11,087 nucleotides of DNA from assembly GCA_955652625.1 (NCBI GenBank), contig CATPBM010000292.1:1-11087 (forward strand), written 5' to 3'. The translations under genes and the position numbers were made by a program. This DNA is from an uncultured Steroidobacteraceae bacterium. Lineage in GTDB: Bacteria; Pseudomonadota; Gammaproteobacteria; Steroidobacterales; Steroidobacteraceae. Within the stretch, counting starts at the first letter, position 1, and each line of letters opens with the position of its first letter. Positions 6,537 to 11,087 of the stretch are shown piece after piece. Below the pieces are notes generated by a model. That model was not told the DNA's origin and did not search any database. It saw only the letters and a list, made by a program, of their open reading frames with translations.

Positions 6537-8234
6537 ATGACGTCCGCCGCGCGCCTGCCCGTCATCCTGCTGTGGCACATGCATCAGCCGCATTACCGGG
6601 ATGCCCTCACCGGGCAATACGCGCTGCCCTGGACCTACCTGCACGCCATCAAGGACTACACCGACATGGCGGCGCACCTGGAGGCGAACCCGGCGGCGCG
6701 CGCCGTGGTGAACTTCACCCCGATCCTCATCGAGCAGATCGAAGAGCTCGCGCGGCGTATCGCCGAGCACCTGCAGGGGGGCAGCCCGCTGCCGGACCCG
6801 GTGCTGGCGCTGCTGGGTCCGGATCCGGTGCCGACCGAGCCGGCCGTGCGCCTGGAGCTGCTGCGCGCCTGCCTGAGGGCGCAGCGCAAGCAGATGATCG
6901 AGCGCTTCGGCCCGTACCTGGAGCTTGCAACCATCGCGGAGACCCTCGCTTCGCCCGAGCGCATCCCCTACGCCTCCGACCAGTTCATCCACGACGTGGC
7001 GGTCTGGTATCACCTGGCATGGCTCGGCGAGACGGTACGCCGCGTCCATCCGCTGGTTGCGCGCCTCACTGAGCGCGGACGCGACTTCAGTGCCGAGCAG
7101 CGCCGCGACCTGCTGGCACTGATCGGCGAGCTCGTGGCCCAGATCGTGCCGCGCTACCGACAGCTGGCCGAGCGCGGGCAGTGCGAGCTGTCCGTAACGC
7201 CCTACGGGCATCCGATCATCCCGCTGATGCTCGATTTCCGCTGCGCGCGGGACGCGGTGCCTGATATGGCGCTGCCGGCGCACGCCGGCTATCCCGGAGG
7301 CGCAGCGCGCGCGGCGTGGCACGTGCAGGAGGCGATCCGTGTTTTCACCCGCGCCTTCGGCTCAGCCCCCGCCGGCTGCTGGCCAGCCGAGGGCGCGATC
7401 AGTGCCGGCACGCTCGAGCTGCTCGCCGCCGGCGGCTTTCGGTGGGCGGCGAGCAGCGCCGGCGTGCTGCGCGGCAGCCTCGCGCTCACCGATCCCGAGG
7501 CGGCCGAGGACCCTCTCGCCTACAACCGCCCGTATCGCCTGGGCGGGACCGGCATGAGCTGCTTTTTCCGTGACGATACGCTGTCGGATCTCATCGGGTT
7601 CAGCTACGCGACCTGGCACGGCGACGATGCCGTCGCCAACCTGGTCGGCGAGCTCGCGCAGATGGCGCAACAGTACGAACCGGGCGGCAACCACGCGGTG
7701 CTCATCGCCCTCGACGGCGAGAATGCGTGGGAGCACTACCCGTTCAACGGCTACTATTTCCTGCGCGCGCTGTATGCGCAACTCGCCAGCCACCCGCAGC
7801 TCGAGCTGACCACACTGTCCGACTGTCTGGCTCGCGGCATTCAGCCGGCGCCGCTGGCGAAGATGCTGGCTGGCAGCTGGGTGCACGGCACACTCGCGAC
7901 CTGGATGGGAGATCCGGCCAAGAACCGCGGCTGGGATCTTTTGTGTGATGCCAAGGAAGCCTACGACCGGGTGCTGCTGGGCGTGACGGATACGGCGCAG
8001 CGCGCGGCCGCCGGGCACCAGCTGGCGCTGTGCGAGAGTTCCGACTGGTTCTGGTGGTTCGGCGGTTACAACCCGGCGGACGCCGTGAGTCACTTCGACC
8101 GCCTGTACCGCCGCCAGCTCTTGGCTCTCTATCGGCGCTTGAATCTCGCGCCCCCGGGCGAGCTCGCGCGGCCAATCTCCACGGGCCAGGGCGCACCCGA
8201 GCGTGGCGGGGTCATGCGAAGAGCATCCGCGTGA
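6537..8234 (+). CDS. Glycoside hydrolase family 57 protein
   Basis: A 565-residue cytosolic enzyme (no signal peptide) acting on alpha-glucans. All five GH57 conserved regions are visible: 'MHQPHY' (HQP at 16-18); 'GQCELSVTPYGHPIIPLM'; 'GCWPAEGAIS' with the predicted nucleophile E285; 'FFRDDTLSDLIGFSY' with the predicted acid D346; and 'ALDGENAWEHYPFNGYYF'. The protein ends in a helical domain. The motif set resembles the amylase/amylopullulanase-like branch rather than the GH57 branching-enzyme branch, but substrate cannot be fixed from sequence. The gene starts 3 nt after glgC and its stop overlaps the malQ start (GTGA), so it is part of the glycogen operon. Its likely job is trimming, debranching or transfer on glycogen or maltodextrin. 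No GH13 branching or debranching gene is in the window, so it may supply one of those activities; this is inference. Confidence 0.92.
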   Translation: MTSAARLPVILLWHMHQPHYRDALTGQYALPWTYLHAIKDYTDMAAHLEANPAARAVVNFTPILIEQIEELARRIAEHLQGGSPLPDPVLALLGPDPVPTEPAVRLELLRACLRAQRKQMIERFGPYLELATIAETLASPERIPYASDQFIHDVAVWYHLAWLGETVRRVHPLVARLTERGRDFSAEQRRDLLALIGELVAQIVPRYRQLAERGQCELSVTPYGHPIIPLMLDFRCARDAVPDMALPAHAGYPGGAARAAWHVQEAIRVFTRAFGSAPAGCWPAEGAISAGTLELLAAGGFRWAASSAGVLRGSLALTDPEAAEDPLAYNRPYRLGGTGMSCFFRDDTLSDLIGFSYATWHGDDAVANLVGELAQMAQQYEPGGNHAVLIALDGENAWEHYPFNGYYFLRALYAQLASHPQLELTTLSDCLARGIQPAPLAKMLAGSWVHGTLATWMGDPAKNRGWDLLCDAKEAYDRVLLGVTDTAQRAAAGHQLALCESSDWFWWFGGYNPADAVSHFDRLYRRQLLALYRRLNLAPPGELARPISTGQGAPERGGVMRRASA

Positions 8235-9586
8235 CCAGGAGAGTGCCCGTTTTCGACCGCCGCCGCTCAGGCGTGCTGCTGCCCATGTCGGGGATTCCGG
8301 CGGCCCTGGGTCGCGGCGGGCGTGCCTGCATCGACTGGCTCGCGCAGGCCGGGTTTTCCGTGTGGCAGATTCTGCCGGCAGGACCGGTGGGTCCGGACGG
8401 CTCCCCTTACTGGGTGCGCTCGGACTGCGCAGGCAATGCCGCCTTCATCGACTTAGCCGAGCTGCCCGATCCGCGCGCGCCGATCGGGTCGGACTTCCTG
8501 GCGGCAGCAAGTCCGTGGCTGGAGGACTACGCGCTCTTTGAGGCGCTGACACGCGCGCACGGTGGTACGCCTTTTTGGCACTGGCCGCCGGAGCTGCGCG
8601 ACCGCGACCCCAAGGCGCTCGCCGGCGCGCGCGAGGCGCTGGCGGACGACGTGACACGCATCGAGCGTGAGCAATATGCATTCTGGGTTCAGTGGCATCG
8701 CCTGCGCGAGCATGCGCTCGAGCGCGGTGTGCGCCTGTTCGGAGACCTGCCGTTCTACGTCGGCCCCTCCTCGGTGGAGACCTGGGCGCATCGGGAGCTG
8801 TTCCAGCTTAAGCCGACTGGCGAGCCGGCGGTGGTCGGCGGCGTGCCGCCTGACTACTTCTCTGAGCTCGGACAGCTGTGGGGCAATCCGGCGTATGACT
8901 GGCAGGCGATGCGCCGCTCGGACTTCAGCTGGTGGCTTACGCGGGTGCGCGTGCAGCTCGCGCGCCTTGACCTGCTGCGTATCGATCATTTCCGCGCCCT
9001 CGCTGCCTACTGGGCCGTGCCGGCGGGTGCTGCCGACGCGCGCGGCGGCGCGTGGCTCAGCTCACCCGGCGGGGAGCTGCTGCAGCGGCTGCGCGATGAG
9101 TTCAGCGACCTGCCACTGGTCGCCGAGGATCTCGGGGTCATTACGGATGACGTACTCGCGCTCAAGAACGGCTTTGGACTTCCGGGGATGCGCGTGCTGC
9201 AGTTCGGCTTCGACGGGGATCCGGCCAATCCCCACGTGCCGTACCTGTACGAGCGCGAGTGCGTGGCGTACACCGGCACGCACGACAATGACACCACGCT
9301 CGGCTGGTACTCCTCACTCGACCCGGACAGCGCGCAGCGTGTGGACTCTTACCTGCACCTGAGGCCGGGCGACATGCCCGAAGGGCTGATTCTCGCAGCG
9401 CTCGGTTCCGTGGCGCGGCTGGCAATTATTCCGGCTCAGGACCTTCTGGGACTGGGATCCGAGGCGCGCTTCAACACCCCGGGCACGCAGTCGGGCAACT
9501 GGGCCTGGCGGCTGCCGCCGGGCGCGTTGACGCCGCAGCTCGCGCAGCACTATGCGCGCCTGAACGACATCTTCGGCCGCGCGTAA
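8231..9586 (+). CDS. malQ: 4-alpha-glucanotransferase (amylomaltase), compact form
   Basis: A GH77 enzyme that transfers maltooligosaccharide units and so recycles short chains left by GlgP. The frame is open from 8030, but homology begins only at 'RRSGVLLP'; GTG at 8231, overlapping the GH57 stop (GTGA), is the best start and gives 451 residues. Catalytic blocks are present: 'LDLLRIDHF' with nucleophile D252, 'VAEDLGVIT' with acid/base E299, and 'YTGTHDNDT' with D352. 'GVPPDYFSELGQLWGNP', 'GLPGMRVLQFGFDG' and 'SGNWAWRLPPG' are also seen. It is short: Thermus-type amylomaltases are about 500 residues and the E. coli protein about 690. The missing residues fall mainly between the 'FIDLAEL' strand (72-78) and 'WLEDYALF' (96-103). 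The usual N-terminal 'LHPTSLP' is changed to 'LPMSGIP' and the 'RIDHFRG' glycine to alanine. The active site looks complete, so the enzyme is probably functional though divergent. Confidence 0.93.
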   Translation: MTRRVPVFDRRRSGVLLPMSGIPAALGRGGRACIDWLAQAGFSVWQILPAGPVGPDGSPYWVRSDCAGNAAFIDLAELPDPRAPIGSDFLAAASPWLEDYALFEALTRAHGGTPFWHWPPELRDRDPKALAGAREALADDVTRIEREQYAFWVQWHRLREHALERGVRLFGDLPFYVGPSSVETWAHRELFQLKPTGEPAVVGGVPPDYFSELGQLWGNPAYDWQAMRRSDFSWWLTRVRVQLARLDLLRIDHFRALAAYWAVPAGAADARGGAWLSSPGGELLQRLRDEFSDLPLVAEDLGVITDDVLALKNGFGLPGMRVLQFGFDGDPANPHVPYLYERECVAYTGTHDNDTTLGWYSSLDPDSAQRVDSYLHLRPGDMPEGLILAALGSVARLAIIPAQDLLGLGSEARFNTPGTQSGNWAWRLPPGALTPQLAQHYARLNDIFGRA

Positions 9587-9596
9587 TAGACAAGCT

Positions 9597-9624
9597 GGCC
9601 CCCACCTCCCGGCCGTGGGCGGCC
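9597..9624 (+). terminator. Hairpin after malQ, possible terminator
   Basis: Eleven bases after the malQ stop, GGCC plus CCCAC (9597-9605) can pair with GTGGG plus GGCC (9615-9624, one bulged base) around a 9-base loop. Flanking AGCT copies (9593-9596, 9629-9632) could add a lower stem. Only TTT follows (9632-9634), so it is a weak candidate for an intrinsic terminator; it could instead stabilise the 3' end of the operon transcript. Confidence 0.35.
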
Positions 9625-9633
9625 GTGCAGCTT

Positions 9634-9642
9634 TGCTACCAT
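9634..9642 (+). promoter_or_regulatory. Extended -10 box before the LEA lipoprotein gene
   Basis: TGCTACCAT is an extended -10 element (TGn plus TACCAT, four of six matches) placed 8 nt before the ATG at 9651. No clear -35 box and no Shine-Dalgarno are present. If used, the transcript would begin at or within about two bases of the start codon. Confidence 0.4.
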
Positions 9643-9650
9643 GCCCCATC

Positions 9651-10112
9651 ATGCGAGCCATCCTCCGCTGCTTCCCCGCACTTATCGCCCTGCTGCTCGG
9701 CGCCGCCTGCGCCCTCACGCCGCACCTTGCAAGGCCCGAGCTTTCGATCGTCGATGTGCAGCTGCTCGGCAGCACGCTGTGGGAGCAGCGCCTGAAGGTC
9801 CGCGTGCACGTGCACAATCCCAACGACCGTGCGCTGCCGGTGAAGGGGATCGAGTACAGCATGGAGGTCATGGGGCAGCAGGCCGCGAGCGGTGTGTCCG
9901 ACGCAAGCTTCGTCGTGCCACCCAGGGGCGAGGCCGACTTCGACATGAACGTCACGACCAACCTCGCGGGCGCGCTGCTGAACCTGCTCAGTCGCGGGCC
10001 GGATGCGCTCGGGCAGAGCGTGCCCTATCGCCTCACGGGGAAGGTCGAGTTGTCGCAAGGCCTGTTGCGCTCCATTCCCTTCGAGGAGAGCGGCACGTTC
10101 AGGTTACAGTGA
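9651..10112 (+). CDS. LEA type 2 (WHy domain) putative lipoprotein
   Basis: A 153-residue protein. The frame is open from a GTG at 9615, but ATG at 9651 directly begins a signal sequence (MRAILRC, then a hydrophobic core 'ALIALLLGAAC'). C20 is a likely lipidation site, although the lipobox is imperfect (Gly at -3). Residues about 30-110 form a LEA14/WHy immunoglobulin-like beta domain, with 'PELSIVDVQLL', 'LKVRVHVHNPNDRALPVKGIEYSMEVMG' spread over 48-75 and 'FVVPPRGEADFDMNV'. The final part ('PYRLTGKVEL', 'IPFEESGTF') completes the sandwich. Proteobacterial members are small cell-envelope lipoproteins of unclear function, some linked to desiccation or stress tolerance. It follows malQ by 64 bp on the same strand, and its 3' end overlaps the end of convergent glgA by 14 bp. 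It may have its own promoter; a metabolic link to glycogen is not evident. Confidence 0.85.
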   Translation: MRAILRCFPALIALLLGAACALTPHLARPELSIVDVQLLGSTLWEQRLKVRVHVHNPNDRALPVKGIEYSMEVMGQQAASGVSDASFVVPPRGEADFDMNVTTNLAGALLNLLSRGPDALGQSVPYRLTGKVELSQGLLRSIPFEESGTFRLQ

Positions 10113-11087
10113 GCCGCGTGTACAGCTCGACGTACAGCCCGCCCTGGCGCTGCCAGGAGAAGTCGCGGCGCATGCCGTTCTTCATGATGCGCGTCCAATG
10201 CTCCGGCTCTGCATACAGGTCGAGCGCGCTGTTCAGCGCCGATTCGAACGCCTGCGGACTGAAATCGCTGAATACCACGCCGGTGCCGGTGCGGCGCGCG
10301 CGGTCATAGTGCTCGACCGAGTCGGCAAGGCCCCCGGTACGGCGCACGATGGGTACCGTGCCGTAGCGCAGGCTGTACATCTGGTTGAGCCCGCACGGCT
10401 CGTAACGCGAGGGCATCAGGAACAGATCCGCCGCCGCCTCGATCCAGTGCGCGAGCTCTTCGTCATATCCGCAGTGAAACGCCACGCGCCCGGGGAAGCG
10501 GCGCGCGAGCGCGCTCAGGAACTCCTCGTACTGCGCTTCCCCGTTTCCTAAGGCGGCGAAGTTCAGCGCCCGCGCGGTGAGCACCCGGGGTAACGCCTCG
10601 AACATGAGCTCGATCCCCTTCTGCGCGGCGAGCCGGCTGACCAGACCGGCGAGCGGCACGCCGGGGGCCGCATCAAGGCGCTGGCGCGCGAGGAACTCGC
10701 GCTTGAGCTCACCCTTGCCACTCGTATCGGCGGCGCTGTAATGCACCGGCAGGTAGCGGTCGCGGGCCGGATCCCACTCGTCGTAGTCGACGCCGTTCAG
10801 GATGCCCGACACCGCCCCGGCGGCGGCGCGCTCGCGCAGGCTGTCCTGCAGTCCCATGCCGTACTGGTCGGTGCAGATCTCGCGGGCGTGCGTCGGGCTG
10901 ACCGTGGTGATGGCGTCGGCGTAGACAATGCCGTGGCGCAGCGCGTTGATCCGCCCGGCGGCGAGATCGCCCTGGTGCAGCAGGCTCAGCTTGCCCGGTA
11001 TGCCGAGGTCGGCCACGTGGCCCGCAGAGAAAATGCCCTGGTAGCCGACGTTGTGGATCGTGAGCACCGTGCGCGTGTGCGCAAACA
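10099..11087 (-). CDS. glgA: Glycogen synthase (ADP-glucose), C-terminal two thirds
   Basis: A GT5 enzyme that adds glucose from ADP-glucose to growing alpha-1,4-glucan chains. The gene enters from the right edge; about 328 codons are visible, out of roughly 480 usual. The GTG at 11065-11067 is internal: the frame continues upstream as 'FAHTR' directly before 'TVLTIHNVGYQG', a well known mid-protein block. Further blocks are 'ADAITTVSPTHAREI', 'GILNGVDYDEWDP', 'GLVSRLAAQKGIELM', 'AFHCGYDEELAHWIEAAADLFLMPSR', the catalytic 'YEPCGLNQMYSLRYG' (equivalent to E377 in E. coli), and 'VRRTGGLADSV'. The N-terminal 'KxGGL' ADP-glucose loop is outside the window. It lies opposite to the glgP-glgC-GH57-malQ operon, so synthase is transcribed separately from the other glycogen genes. 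Its stop lies inside the end of the LEA gene (14 bp overlap). Confidence 0.95.
   Translation of the reverse strand, partial: FAHTRTVLTIHNVGYQGIFSAGHVADLGIPGKLSLLHQGDLAAGRINALRHGIVYADAITTVSPTHAREICTDQYGMGLQDSLRERAAAGAVSGILNGVDYDEWDPARDRYLPVHYSAADTSGKGELKREFLARQRLDAAPGVPLAGLVSRLAAQKGIELMFEALPRVLTARALNFAALGNGEAQYEEFLSALARRFPGRVAFHCGYDEELAHWIEAAADLFLMPSRYEPCGLNQMYSLRYGTVPIVRRTGGLADSVEHYDRARRTGTGVVFSDFSPQAFESALNSALDLYAEPEHWTRIMKNGMRRDFSWQRQGGLYVELYTRLTVT

Noticed and set aside
5493..7322. 609-codon open frame antisense to glgC and the GH57 gene
   Set aside because: It spans two confidently identified plus-strand genes and reads as composition-driven shadow sequence, rich in His, Arg, Gln and Val without domains.
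8030..8230. Longer start (8030) for malQ
   Set aside because: It overlaps 200 bases of the GH57 coding region, and the extra residues are Arg/Pro-rich without similarity to amylomaltase.
1..11087. CRISPR arrays, tRNA or rRNA genes, insertion sequences, phage genes
   Set aside because: No regularly spaced repeats, tRNA-like arms, transposase or integrase motifs were seen on either strand; coding density by ordinary metabolic genes is nearly complete.

Overview
This is an 11.1 kb GC-rich bacterial window with long spurious antisense reading frames, as expected at this base composition. Gene content and protein style (a GlgC very like that of E. coli, a DUF192 protein, a LEA-type lipoprotein, a PadR/sensor pair) suggest a high-GC Gammaproteobacterium. 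This is inferred from protein resemblance only; there is no rRNA or other taxonomic marker.

The left part, positions 1-2477 on the minus strand, is a four-gene cluster read leftwards: a PadR-family repressor with a GTG start, a multi-pass membrane protein with a HAAS/DUF1700-like N-terminus and two copies of a 'putative sensor' membrane unit, a secreted four-cysteine protein of unknown function, and a secreted DUF192 protein cut off by the left edge. The spacings (4 bp overlap, 40 bp gap, 7 bp gap) suggest one operon, possibly with an extra promoter before the third gene. The PadR promoter carries a perfect 6-bp inverted repeat overlapping its -10 box, a good candidate autorepression site.

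The central part, positions 2630-9586 on the plus strand, is a glycogen metabolism operon: glgP (short DUF3417-type alpha-glucan phosphorylase), glgC (ADP-glucose pyrophosphorylase), a glycoside hydrolase family 57 gene, and malQ (compact 4-alpha-glucanotransferase). The last three are tightly packed (3 nt gap, then a 4 nt GTGA overlap).

The right part, positions 9651-11087, holds a plus-strand LEA/WHy-domain putative lipoprotein whose 3' end overlaps, tail to tail by 14 bp, a minus-strand glgA (glycogen synthase) that runs off the right edge without its N-terminus.

Together GlgC makes ADP-glucose, GlgA polymerises it, GlgP releases glucose-1-phosphate and MalQ recycles short maltodextrins. 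No GH13 branching (GlgB) or debranching (GlgX) enzyme lies in the window; the GH57 protein occupies the place where one might be expected. Points worth a second look are GlgC, which has lost several E. coli fructose-1,6-bisphosphate contact residues; the shortened MalQ with an altered N-terminal signature; the repeated membrane unit of the sensor protein; the PadR operator shared with the intergenic region of the glycogen operon; and several -10-like boxes so close to start codons that leaderless transcripts are likely. I see no mobile element, CRISPR array, tRNA or rRNA, and no gene-free stretch over 300 bases.
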